Shown: piece by piece, positions 47,267 through 55,957 of the stretch | Layout of the letters: every line of letters begins with the position of its first letter | Position numbering within the stretch: position 1 is the stretch's first letter | Source: Actinobacteria bacterium HGW-Actinobacteria-2 | GTDB lineage: Bacteria; Actinomycetota; Actinomycetes; Propionibacteriales; Propionibacteriaceae | Reading direction: 5' to 3' | Assembly: GCA_002841335.1 (NCBI GenBank) | Contig: PHEY01000004.1 | Coordinates: 124,001-188,000 of the forward strand | DNA: 64,000 nt | Made by a program: the position numbers and the translations under genes | The notes under the pieces: generated by a model | The model's database searches: none | The model's input: only the letters and a program-made list of their open reading frames with translations | What the model was told of the DNA's origin: nothing

Positions 47267-47719
47267 ATGGATGAGACGCTGCGCGCCGCGCTGGACGATG
47301 CCTGTGGCGAGCTGGTCGGCAAGGTGGTGTGGACGGCCAGGAACGGGGTGGGCTGCCGGGTGCAGTTGGGCCTGGGTGAGTCCCATTACGACGGAACCGA
47401 TGAGATCTCCCCGTACTTCTTGTGGCTCAGAGGGATCGGGTGGGAGCTGTCGAAGGATGGGGTCGTGCTGGCGACTGACGCCGATCGTCGAGACGTGATG
47501 GTTCGAGGAATCGAGCGACTCGTGGACGTTGCCATAACGCGCTTCGAGATGGACCTCCCCGGCGCCGGTTTCGTCCTCGGGGCCGAGAATGGCCTCAGGC
47601 TGGCCGTGCTCCCCGGCGATGACCCTGACCTCAATGAGTGGATCTGCTTCCTCCCCGGTGAACGGTACTTCGGGGCCGAGTGCGGTCAGCTTCGCCACCG
47701 CCTGGACAGCCCGGCGTGA
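47267..47719 (+). CDS. Putative immunity-family protein, copy 2 of tandem pair B
   Basis: WELSKDGVVLATDADRRDVMV...ITRFEMD...GFVLGAENGLRLAVLP...LNEWICFLPGE. Confidence 0.7.
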   Translation: MDETLRAALDDACGELVGKVVWTARNGVGCRVQLGLGESHYDGTDEISPYFLWLRGIGWELSKDGVVLATDADRRDVMVRGIERLVDVAITRFEMDLPGAGFVLGAENGLRLAVLPGDDPDLNEWICFLPGERYFGAECGQLRHRLDSPA

Positions 47720-47758
47720 AAGCGCCCTGCGCCTGAGCGATTGGAGGGCGCACGTTCG

Positions 47759-48439
47759 CTATCCCGTGATGCGCTCGGAAGCGATCAGCCGGTTGAGGTC
47801 ATCGCCGCTGCGCTTGCCCTCGACCACCACGGAGGAGCCGCCGCCGAGGATCGGCGCGATTACGGCGTCGGCGAGGGTGTGCCAGGCATCTTGCGGGCGG
47901 ACGAGGACGCGTCCGGCTTGTGGCGCGATGTCCAGCTGAGCGTGGGTGAGTGGGCGATCATCACCAGCCCAGGCGATCGCGTCGGGTTCGACGGGCATGA
48001 TGATCGGCGCATCGGGACGGGCCAATGCTTCGCTGGTGAAGTCCAACACCCCGGACGGCAGGTCGCGGAGCCCCAGCCCCAGCGGGTGCAGCGAACAGGC
48101 GAAAGTCACCGCTCCTGGCACCGCAGCCGGCGACTCCGGCCCGATCACCGCGACGGTGCCAGGACCGTCCAGGACGTAGCTACCTCCGGCCTGCCAGGTG
48201 GCCAGCGGCCAGATCAGGCTCATCCAATGGCCGGGGTGCTCGCGGCTGACCAGGCCGGCCACGACGAGGTCGTCCAGGTCGAGATCGAGCAGCAGGTTGG
48301 CGGTCTTGTCGACCCAGTTGGTGAAGCTGCGCACGCTCAGCTCGGTGCGGGCGCCGTCGGCGCCGTACCAGGTCAGCAGCGGCGCGCTGCCGCGCGAACG
48401 GGCGGCGCGGTGGAGGGCGACGACGACGGGATTTGTCAC
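47759..48439 (-). CDS. TIGR03089-like protein (actinobacterial, ANL-related)
   Basis: LTWYGADGARTELSVRSFTNWVDKTANLLLDLDLDDLVV...HWMSLIWPLATWQAG. Confidence 0.8.
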   Translation of the reverse strand: MTNPVVVALHRAARSRGSAPLLTWYGADGARTELSVRSFTNWVDKTANLLLDLDLDDLVVAGLVSREHPGHWMSLIWPLATWQAGGSYVLDGPGTVAVIGPESPAAVPGAVTFACSLHPLGLGLRDLPSGVLDFTSEALARPDAPIIMPVEPDAIAWAGDDRPLTHAQLDIAPQAGRVLVRPQDAWHTLADAVIAPILGGGSSVVVEGKRSGDDLNRLIASERITG

Positions 48440-48492
48440 GGGTGCATCCTAGGCATACCCCGGTTGCTGGAGTGGTGCCCTAGGCTCAAGAC

Positions 48493-49569
48493 GTGCGTTA
48501 CGTGGTGATCATGGCGGGGGGATCCGGCACCCGCTTGTGGCCGTTGTCCCGGCAGGGCATGCCCAAGCAGCTGTTGGACTTGGTGGACGGCAAGAGCCTG
48601 CTGCGGCTCGCCTTCGAACGCTCGCTGGCCTCGGTGCCCGCTGAGCAGATTCTGGTGGTCACCGGTGCGGCCTATGCCGACGCGGTGGCCGCCCAGCTTC
48701 CCGAGCTGCCAGCGTCCAACATCATGGGTGAGCCGGTTGGACGCGACTCCCTCAACGCCGTCGCCTGGCCGGCCGCCGTGCTGGCCGCCCGTGACCCGGA
48801 AGCGGTGATCGCCCAGGTCACCGCCGATCACTTGATCGAGCCGCTGGCCGAGTTCGCCGCCCGCCTGGAGACCGCCTTCGCCATCGCCGAGGCCGACCCG
48901 TCCGCACTGGTGACCCTCGGCGTGGTGCCGACCAGCCCGCACACCGGCTACGGCTATCTGCATCGCGGCGCGCCGCTGGAGGGTTTCGCCGACGCCTATG
49001 AAGTCGCCGAGTTCGCCGAGAAGCCCGCCCGAGAGGTGGCCGAGTCCTACCTGGCCTCGGGGGAGTACTGGTGGAACGCCGGCATGTTCGTCTGGCGTGC
49101 CGAGACCCTGCTCGAGCAGTTGCACCTGCTGCTTCCGCAGACTCATGCGGCGGTGCGCGAGCTGGCCGCCCAGCCCGATCGGTTGAACGAGATCTTCCCG
49201 ACCTTGTTCAAGACCTCGGTCGACTATGCGGTGATGGAGCCGGTCTCGACCGGACAGGGCGACGCCCATGTGGTCGCGGTGGCGCTGGACATCACCTGGC
49301 GCGACATCGGCGGCTACGCCAGCCTGGCCGAGATTCTGGCCCAGGACGCCGACGGCAACGCCACCTCCGGCCGGACGGTGAACCTGGACGCCGGCGACAA
49401 CATCGTGTTCAACGCCGATCCTGACGCCGTGGTGGCCCTGCTCGGCGTTCACGACCTGGTGGTCGTCCGGACGCCGACCGCGACCATGGTGGCGCACCTC
49501 GACGATGCGGAGCGGGTCAAGCAGTTGGTGGCCGCCGTGGCCGAGCAGGTCGGACCAGCGTTCGCGTGA
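48493..49569 (+). CDS. Mannose-1-phosphate guanylyltransferase
   Basis: VVIMAGGSGTRLWPLSRQGMPKQLLDL; FAEKPA; YWWNAGMFVW; DITWRDIGGYASL. Confidence 0.93.
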   Translation: MRYVVIMAGGSGTRLWPLSRQGMPKQLLDLVDGKSLLRLAFERSLASVPAEQILVVTGAAYADAVAAQLPELPASNIMGEPVGRDSLNAVAWPAAVLAARDPEAVIAQVTADHLIEPLAEFAARLETAFAIAEADPSALVTLGVVPTSPHTGYGYLHRGAPLEGFADAYEVAEFAEKPAREVAESYLASGEYWWNAGMFVWRAETLLEQLHLLLPQTHAAVRELAAQPDRLNEIFPTLFKTSVDYAVMEPVSTGQGDAHVVAVALDITWRDIGGYASLAEILAQDADGNATSGRTVNLDAGDNIVFNADPDAVVALLGVHDLVVVRTPTATMVAHLDDAERVKQLVAAVAEQVGPAFA

Positions 49570-49630
49570 GTTCGTCCGCTCTGGAGCGGGACGATAGCCT
49601 GAGATCACCCCAATCGAGGCGAGGCGAAGC

Positions 49631-50284
49631 ATGATCGAAAACCTGAAGCGATTCCGCGAACCGCTGGCATGGCTGGCTATCGCGCTGGCGCTATTGGAGA
49701 TCGGTCTGACCGCCTGGCGACTGGTGACCAACCTCGGCCAGGGTCCGGTGACCGAGGCCTTCCAGGACGTCGGCGGCAGCTGGTTGAACACCCCGCTCAC
49801 CTTGGTGGTCGTGGTGATCGTGCTGAGCTGCTCGCTGGTGACTCCGGCATTGCGCCGGGCGCTGGTGCTGACCCGGGTGGCGGCCGGAGTGTTGGGCGCC
49901 GGCGTGCTGCTCACCTTCGCGAGTGTGCTGATGGGCATGTGGGCTTCGGCCGGTGTGGGGGTCGTCCTCGATCTGCTGGGCGGGCTGCTCGATGCGGCGT
50001 TCAAGGCGCTGGTGGCGGCCACCTTGTGGATCTTCCTTCGCGGGGTGCGGGCCGGCCGGATCGAGACCGCGCCGACGACCGCCCCGATGCCCCAGCTCAA
50101 CACCGAGCCGGCGGGGGCTGCCGCGGCCGATCCTGAGCCGCACGCGACCACCTGGGCCCGGGACGAAGCCGCCGGCAGCGTCTGGTGGACGGCCAACGAC
50201 GCCGCAGCCGGCGCTCCCGGCAAGGATCGGATGCCCGAAGTAGCGGACCCGGCACCGTCCGAGTGTCCGCAAACCGACCAGTAA
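49631..50284 (+). CDS. Hypothetical membrane protein
   Basis: 217 aa with hydrophobic helices and polar C-terminus. Confidence 0.7.
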   Translation: MIENLKRFREPLAWLAIALALLEIGLTAWRLVTNLGQGPVTEAFQDVGGSWLNTPLTLVVVVIVLSCSLVTPALRRALVLTRVAAGVLGAGVLLTFASVLMGMWASAGVGVVLDLLGGLLDAAFKALVAATLWIFLRGVRAGRIETAPTTAPMPQLNTEPAGAAAADPEPHATTWARDEAAGSVWWTANDAAAGAPGKDRMPEVADPAPSECPQTDQ

Positions 50285-50338
50285 GCAGCCTCGAAGAGGT
50301 AAATCCGCTCGCGACGCGCGATGTTAGCTCACCCGGGG

Positions 50339-50368
50339 TTGACTTCCGGGTAATGACAAGCGTGTAAT
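50339..50368 (+). promoter_or_regulatory. Sigma70-like promoter upstream of WhiB gene
   Basis: TTGACT - 18 nt - TGTAAT, about 48 nt before the ATG. Confidence 0.5.
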
Positions 50369-50415
50369 TCAGTACATGGTTCGCAGTTGTCTGCGGACGG
50401 GTCGAGGAGAATCAC

Positions 50416-50679
50416 ATGCAGGAACTGTTCCTGATCGTGGAGCCTGAGGGCGAAGAGGGACTGCTTGGTTGGCAGTCTCGTTCGTTATGCGCTCAGACCG
50501 ACCCTGAGGCGTTCTTCCCGGAGAAGGGCGGCTCTACCCGTGAGGCCAAGAAGGTCTGCCTGTCGTGCGAAGTTCGCTCCGAGTGCCTGGAATACGCCCT
50601 GGCCAAGGACGAGCGGTTCGGCATCTGGGGCGGACTGAGCGAGCGGGAGCGTCGGCGTCTGAAGAAGCGCGCAATCTGA
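50416..50679 (+). CDS. WhiB family iron-sulfur transcriptional regulator (WhiB2-like)
   Basis: Four Cys: SLCAQTDPEAFFPEKGGSTREAKKVCLSCEVRSEC; GIWGGLSERERR. Confidence 0.95.
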   Translation: MQELFLIVEPEGEEGLLGWQSRSLCAQTDPEAFFPEKGGSTREAKKVCLSCEVRSECLEYALAKDERFGIWGGLSERERRRLKKRAI

Positions 50680-50743
50680 GGGTTCGCGGCGTCACGGTAG
50701 GCTGGGACTCCGGTGTGGGGGTTCCGGGTCCGAAAGGTTGCGC

Positions 50744-53680
50744 GTGAGCGAAGGCGTTGACGAGTTCGGTCTCGATCCGTGGGGTTGGCTGCATGAGCTC
50801 GATGAAGCCCAAGACGCCGACCTGAGCGGTTTTCAGGTCACGGCGGTGATGGTTCCCGCAGACGGTGACCCGTCCCGATGCACCGCAGCCCTCAACGATC
50901 AAACCGTCGACGTCACGACGATCACCACCCAACTCAACGCCGAACAACCCGGCGACTGGCTGTGGATCGTCCCCGACGACACCGTGCCCGAGCCGGACGC
51001 CCTGGAGCGGCTGCTGCTTCGCGTCCTCGCCGACCGGGAGTCCTCGGTGGTCGGATGCCTGCTGATCGAGCCGCGCCGCCGCGGCGCCGGCAAGCTGGTC
51101 AGTGACTGGGCACAGACGATCTCCGGCAACGGCCGCATGCACCTGCTCACCGACCCCGGTGAGTTGTACCAAGGTCAGCTGTCCGCGATCCGTGCGCTCG
51201 GCGTCCCCGCAGCCGGCATGTTGGTGCGCGGCGATGTCTGGCGCTTCCTCGGCGGGTTCAACACCGACCTGCCGCGCAGCCACTGGGGCCTCGACTTCGG
51301 CTGGCGCGCCAATCTCACCGGCTATCGGGTGATGGCCGACCCCGAGGCCCAACTGACCAACTACGCCGCGTTCAGCGACCCCGCGATCGACCGGGCCGCG
51401 GGCCTGGCGCTGACCGTGGCCAACACCAAACGGATATGGCGCTGGGCGGCGGTGCTGCGGCTGACCGTGGCGACCCTGATGGTCGCGCTGGGATACCTGC
51501 TGGGCAAGGACCTCACCCGCGCCGGCGAAGAGTTCGGCGGTCTGTGGCAATGGATGCGCAACGGGCGGATGCGGCGCGACCTGAACCGCGAGCTGGCCTC
51601 GCTGCCGGTCAAACCGGGCACCGCGGCCACCACCCGGGCGTTGCGTCCGGCCCCCGGCTCGGCAATCCGGCGCGCCGCCTCCCTCACCGCCACCCGCTTC
51701 GGCGCCTGGCTGGAGACTTTCTCCGGACGGGGCGACGCGGCCAGCTTCGACGAGATGACCGGCGACGACTTCGCTGACGTGGGCGACAGCCGCCAGAGAG
51801 TGCCGCTAGCCGCCACCGTGGGGGCTGTGCTTGCACTCGGCGCGGTGCTGGCATCCCGAAACAGCTTCGAGGCCGGGCTGCTCTCGGCGGCGCAGCTGCT
51901 GCCCGCACCGGACACCTCAGCGGCGCTGATCGACTCCTACTTGCAGCCGGTGGCCGGCGGCGCCAGCACCGGGTCGCCTTGGGCGGCGATCGTGGGCATC
52001 GTGTCCCTGATCACCTTCGGGCACCCCGACTGGCTGGTGACGATCCTGGTGTGTCTGGCCGTCCCGCTGTCCTGGCTGCTGTCCTTCCGGATCTTCCGCG
52101 TGCTGGTCGCTGAGCGCTACCTGGCCGGGCTAGCCGCGTTCGCGTACGCCATGATCCCGGCCGTGATCGGCGGGTTGAACGTCGGCAGCCTGGGGGTGGC
52201 CACGCTCAGCGTTGTGCTCCCGGTGCTGGCCTACAGCGTGCGGCATTGGCTGGTTGTCACCGACTGGAGCTGGCGCGCTGCCGGGGCGGTCTCGTTCTGG
52301 CTGTTGCTTGTGGTCGCGCTGGTGCCCGGATTCTGGGTGATCGCGCTGGTCGGAGCCATCGTGCTCGGGCTGCGCGCCGGACGTCCGGCGATCTGGCTGC
52401 AGGTCGGCCTGGTCACCCTGGCACCACTGCTCACCCTGATCGGGCCGTGGGGCGGCCTCATGCTGCGCTACCCGGGTCGGCTGCTGACCGGGATCGAGCC
52501 GAGCCTGGCGCCGACTGATCCGGTGGCGCCGTGGTTGATCGTGCTCGGCCACCCGCTGGACGTCGGCGCACCGGCCTGGCTGGGGATCGGACTGTTCGCC
52601 GTGCTCTGGCTCGCCGCGCTCGCCGGGGCGTGGCGCCGTCCGGCTCAGGCCGTGCCCGGCCTGGCCTTGGCCGCCGCAGCGATGGTGATCGCAGTGGTGA
52701 TCACCCGCGTCGTGGTGCAAGTGCCGCCGGGAACCTGGGCCCGTCCGCAAGGTCTGGAGTGGCTGGTGCTGGCTGCCGGTGGGCTGCTGCTGGCTGCGGC
52801 GCGCGGCCTGGAAGGCGTCACCGCCGAGCTCTCGGGCAAGAACCTGGGGTTGCGTCACCTCGGCCTCCTCGGCCTAGCCGTGGCCACCGCAGCGGCGCTG
52901 CTCACCAGCGTCGGCTGGTGGGTGTTGGCCGGCCAACTCGGCCTGACCCGCGGCCCGGCTGAGACCGTGCCCACTTTCGTCGCCGACGCGCAGGTCTCCG
53001 CCACCCCGGGCCGCACGTTGACCATGGCTGCCGGAGCCGACCAGGTCGGCTGGGCGCTGTCGGAGCACCACTTCTCCCGGCTGGGCGATTCCGAGCGTGG
53101 CCTGGCCTTCGGCGGCAATGCCGAGGCCAAAGCGTTGGCCGGATCGGTAGTGACCCGCTTGGTGGGGGAGAGCGCCGACGAGGCGATCGTGCCCGACCTG
53201 GTGCGGCTGGGAGTCTCCTATGTGACCCTGTCCGGCGGCGAGGCGTCCCAGCGGATCTCGATCAACAACACCCCCGGCCTGAGTCTGGGCACCGGCACCG
53301 ACGCCCAGTTCGTCTGGCCGGTGCCGAACTCGGCGATCGCGGTGGTCGTCGACGGAACCAAGCGGACGATCACCGGCAACGGCGAACAGATCGCCGCCGG
53401 CGGACCCGACCGGGTGCTGCAGCTGGCGGCCCCGGCCGACTCCAGGTGGGTGGTCGAAGTCGACGGTCAGCGCCTGGAGTCGATCGCCGCTGAGGGCCCG
53501 GGCGTGGCCTATCAGCTGGGTGCCGCTGGTGGCACGCTGCGCTATCACTTGCAGAGCGAGGGCCCGTGGTGGGCCTGGCTGCAGCTGGCCGCCCTGGCCG
53601 CATTGGCTCTGTTGGCAGCGCCGTCGGTACGCCGCCGTCCGCCCACCCAGCCGCGGCGCATCGTCGGAGGTGAACTGTGA
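50744..53680 (+). CDS. Family-2-like glycosyltransferase with C-terminal multi-TM region
   Basis: WIVPDDTVPEPDALERLL; GMLVRGDVWRFLGGFNTDLPRSHWGLDFGWRANLTGYRV; many TM helices; TTG at 50738 is alternative start. Confidence 0.8.
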   Translation: MSEGVDEFGLDPWGWLHELDEAQDADLSGFQVTAVMVPADGDPSRCTAALNDQTVDVTTITTQLNAEQPGDWLWIVPDDTVPEPDALERLLLRVLADRESSVVGCLLIEPRRRGAGKLVSDWAQTISGNGRMHLLTDPGELYQGQLSAIRALGVPAAGMLVRGDVWRFLGGFNTDLPRSHWGLDFGWRANLTGYRVMADPEAQLTNYAAFSDPAIDRAAGLALTVANTKRIWRWAAVLRLTVATLMVALGYLLGKDLTRAGEEFGGLWQWMRNGRMRRDLNRELASLPVKPGTAATTRALRPAPGSAIRRAASLTATRFGAWLETFSGRGDAASFDEMTGDDFADVGDSRQRVPLAATVGAVLALGAVLASRNSFEAGLLSAAQLLPAPDTSAALIDSYLQPVAGGASTGSPWAAIVGIVSLITFGHPDWLVTILVCLAVPLSWLLSFRIFRVLVAERYLAGLAAFAYAMIPAVIGGLNVGSLGVATLSVVLPVLAYSVRHWLVVTDWSWRAAGAVSFWLLLVVALVPGFWVIALVGAIVLGLRAGRPAIWLQVGLVTLAPLLTLIGPWGGLMLRYPGRLLTGIEPSLAPTDPVAPWLIVLGHPLDVGAPAWLGIGLFAVLWLAALAGAWRRPAQAVPGLALAAAAMVIAVVITRVVVQVPPGTWARPQGLEWLVLAAGGLLLAAARGLEGVTAELSGKNLGLRHLGLLGLAVATAAALLTSVGWWVLAGQLGLTRGPAETVPTFVADAQVSATPGRTLTMAAGADQVGWALSEHHFSRLGDSERGLAFGGNAEAKALAGSVVTRLVGESADEAIVPDLVRLGVSYVTLSGGEASQRISINNTPGLSLGTGTDAQFVWPVPNSAIAVVVDGTKRTITGNGEQIAAGGPDRVLQLAAPADSRWVVEVDGQRLESIAAEGPGVAYQLGAAGGTLRYHLQSEGPWWAWLQLAALAALALLAAPSVRRRPPTQPRRIVGGEL

Positions 53681-55047
53681 AGCCCTGGATCTACCCGGTC
53701 GGTCTGACCGCGGTCGTCGGTGCGGCAGTGCTGGCCACCAGCCTCAGCGGAGCCGTCGCGCTGCCTGCCGAACAGGTCCGTGAGTCGGCCACCCGCGTCT
53801 CGGTGGTGTGCCCGGCCTTCGGCTCGGCCGCCACCCGGATCCGGGTGGCCGCCCAGAGCGTCAACGAGAAGGTCCGCACGGCCAAGCTGTCGACCCCGCA
53901 GAAGACCACCGACACCGAGGGCCTGGCCGTGGTGGCCGACCCCGGCGAACCGGTGCGGGTGTCAGTGTCGGGATCTCAGCTGTTCGGCGCCACCACCTCG
54001 GCCAGCGCGGGTGAGGGCCCGGGGCGCGGACTGTCGTTGACCAGCTGTTTGGCCCCATCCGCGGAGTTCTGGTTCTCCGGTGTTGACGTGACCGATGCTG
54101 CACAGTCGGACTTGATCCTGGTGAATCTCGATTCCACCGACGCGGTGGTGGATCTGGTCGCTTACGGCGCGGGCGGACGTCTCTCCGCGCCGCGCGGCCT
54201 GACCGTGAAGGGCAATGCGTCCAGTTCGGTGGCCTTGGGGGCGATCTCCCGCCATCCCGATCCGATCACGATCAAGGTGTCCACCTCGCAGGGTCGGGTG
54301 GCGGCCTTCGTTCGGCAGATCACCTGGCAGGGCAACACCCCGTTGGCGGCCGAGTGGGTGCCGTCCGGGGTCGGGCCAGCCAGCGATCAGGTGTTGCCCG
54401 GCATTCCCGCCGGAAATGGCAAAAGGCTGCTGTTGGTCACCAACCCTGGTGAGCTGACCGCGGAAGTCGGTATCGACATTCTCGGCGCGTCCGGACGCAG
54501 TCAGTTGGCCGAGGCGGACCGCGTCCAAGTTCCGCCCGGGGTGACCTCGGTGGTGGATCTGGGTCCTGGTCTGGCTGGTCAGGCGGCAGCGGTGCAGCTC
54601 ACGTCGAACCATCCGGTGGTGGCCGGCTTGGCCGCCGACAACGGCCTTGCTCCGGTGAAGTACGACACCGTGTTGGACGGTCCGGCGCCGCCGGTTCCCT
54701 CCGATGCGCTCTGGCCGGTTGCGTTGGGCAAGCAGAGTGTGGGCACGCTGCAGTTGGTGAACCCCACCGACGCCGATGTGGTGGTGAACGTGAGCCTGAC
54801 TGCTGGACCGAAGGGAACCCCGCAGCTCACCCCGGTGACGGTGCCCGCCTCCTCGACCGCTCAGCTGCCCCTGCCCAAGGCGGACGCGGTGAGTATCCGC
54901 ATCCAGACTGAATCAACCGCGGTGCGGGCAGCGGTGCTGGCGAATGGCTCGCTCAACACGGTGAAGGGGACCGCCGTGCTCGACCTGGTGGCCAACGAGA
55001 GTCGGGCGCATCGATCCCAGGTGATCTTCAACCCGCATCTGGGGTAG
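53677..55047 (+). CDS. DUF5719 family protein
   Basis: Exported protein coupled to the glycosyltransferase; actinobacterial context. Confidence 0.75.
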   Translation: MKPWIYPVGLTAVVGAAVLATSLSGAVALPAEQVRESATRVSVVCPAFGSAATRIRVAAQSVNEKVRTAKLSTPQKTTDTEGLAVVADPGEPVRVSVSGSQLFGATTSASAGEGPGRGLSLTSCLAPSAEFWFSGVDVTDAAQSDLILVNLDSTDAVVDLVAYGAGGRLSAPRGLTVKGNASSSVALGAISRHPDPITIKVSTSQGRVAAFVRQITWQGNTPLAAEWVPSGVGPASDQVLPGIPAGNGKRLLLVTNPGELTAEVGIDILGASGRSQLAEADRVQVPPGVTSVVDLGPGLAGQAAAVQLTSNHPVVAGLAADNGLAPVKYDTVLDGPAPPVPSDALWPVALGKQSVGTLQLVNPTDADVVVNVSLTAGPKGTPQLTPVTVPASSTAQLPLPKADAVSIRIQTESTAVRAAVLANGSLNTVKGTAVLDLVANESRAHRSQVIFNPHLG

Positions 55048-55055
55048 GGCGATCC

Positions 55056-55493
55056 CTAGTCGTCCTCGCCGGTCTCGCCGGTGGGGTCGAGTTCGCTCAG
55101 GGGGATCCCGGTAAGCGCCGACAACTGCTCCAACAGGGCGCGATGCACCAAACGACCGAGTTCGGCACTGGAGGTGGCCCGGTGCTCCAGCGGACGCCGG
55201 AACAGCACCACCGCGGCCGGACGTCCGGGCCCGGCAGCCGTGGCGATCGCCAACGGCACCTGATCCGACCACCAGCCGACGAGATTCGACGGTACTTCCT
55301 CAAAGCCGATGTCGACGCCGACGAAAGCGCGAGGACATTGGCGCTCGGCCCGTTGTACCGCCTCGCGCAGCAGATCGGCGAACAACTCCGCCCCACGCGG
55401 ACGGCGCGGTACCCGCACCGGTGCGCCGGTCAGCGGATTGGGTGCGGCCAGCGGGCCGCGCAAGCCACGTCCGTGTCGGTCCCGTCTGCGCAC
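55056..55493 (-). CDS. Metallopeptidase-family (zincin-like) protein lacking a clear HExxH
   Basis: FVGVDIGFEEVP; VVLFRRPLEHRATSSAELGRLVHRALLEQLSALTGI; position matches Rv3259. Confidence 0.75.
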   Translation of the reverse strand: MRRRDRHGRGLRGPLAAPNPLTGAPVRVPRRPRGAELFADLLREAVQRAERQCPRAFVGVDIGFEEVPSNLVGWWSDQVPLAIATAAGPGRPAAVVLFRRPLEHRATSSAELGRLVHRALLEQLSALTGIPLSELDPTGETGEDD

Positions 55494-55594
55494 CCCGCCA
55501 GCCTAACCCGGTTGCGGCGGTACTCCTGCGGTGAACCGGGCGACACCGGGCCGGACTACCGCGACCCAGGCTGCGGCGGCGGTAGCGTGGGCGG

Positions 55595-55957
55595 GTGATC
55601 AATCGGCGGTGTTCGCGGACGGCCTGCAGTCGTCCGGCGGTGGCGACATTGACTTTCGCCTACGCCGATTCCACCGCCGTTCTGGGGCCGCTGGCGTTGC
55701 GCGCCGAGCCGGGCACCTACGATCTGTGCGCCGAGCATTCCAGCCGCCTCAGCGTGCCGCGCGGGTGGGAGGTCGTTCGACTTCCCGGAGAGCTCAGCCC
55801 ACGGGCGTCGGCCGACGACCTGATGTCGCTGGCCGATGCGGTGCGCAAGGCGGGGTTGGGAGATACCGATCCGCCGGCGGAACCGCAGGTGACCCGACGG
55901 CGTGGACACCTGGCCGTCCTTGCTGATCCCGATGATTCGGAAAGTTGGTCGCAGTGA
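55595..55957 (+). CDS. DUF3499 family protein
   Basis: RRCSRTACSRPAVATLTFAYADSTAVLGPLA...YDLCAEHSSRLSVPRGWEVVRL. Confidence 0.9.
   Translation: MINRRCSRTACSRPAVATLTFAYADSTAVLGPLALRAEPGTYDLCAEHSSRLSVPRGWEVVRLPGELSPRASADDLMSLADAVRKAGLGDTDPPAEPQVTRRRGHLAVLADPDDSESWSQ

Noticed and set aside
46316-47698. 460-aa - strand ORF across the RHS-downstream array
   Set aside because: Shadow ORF; the + strand paralogue pair B shows conserved protein-level similarity, so + is the coding strand
34951-47719. Prophage or integrative element
   Set aside because: No integrase, portal, terminase, transposase or tRNA attachment site seen; content fits a polymorphic toxin locus
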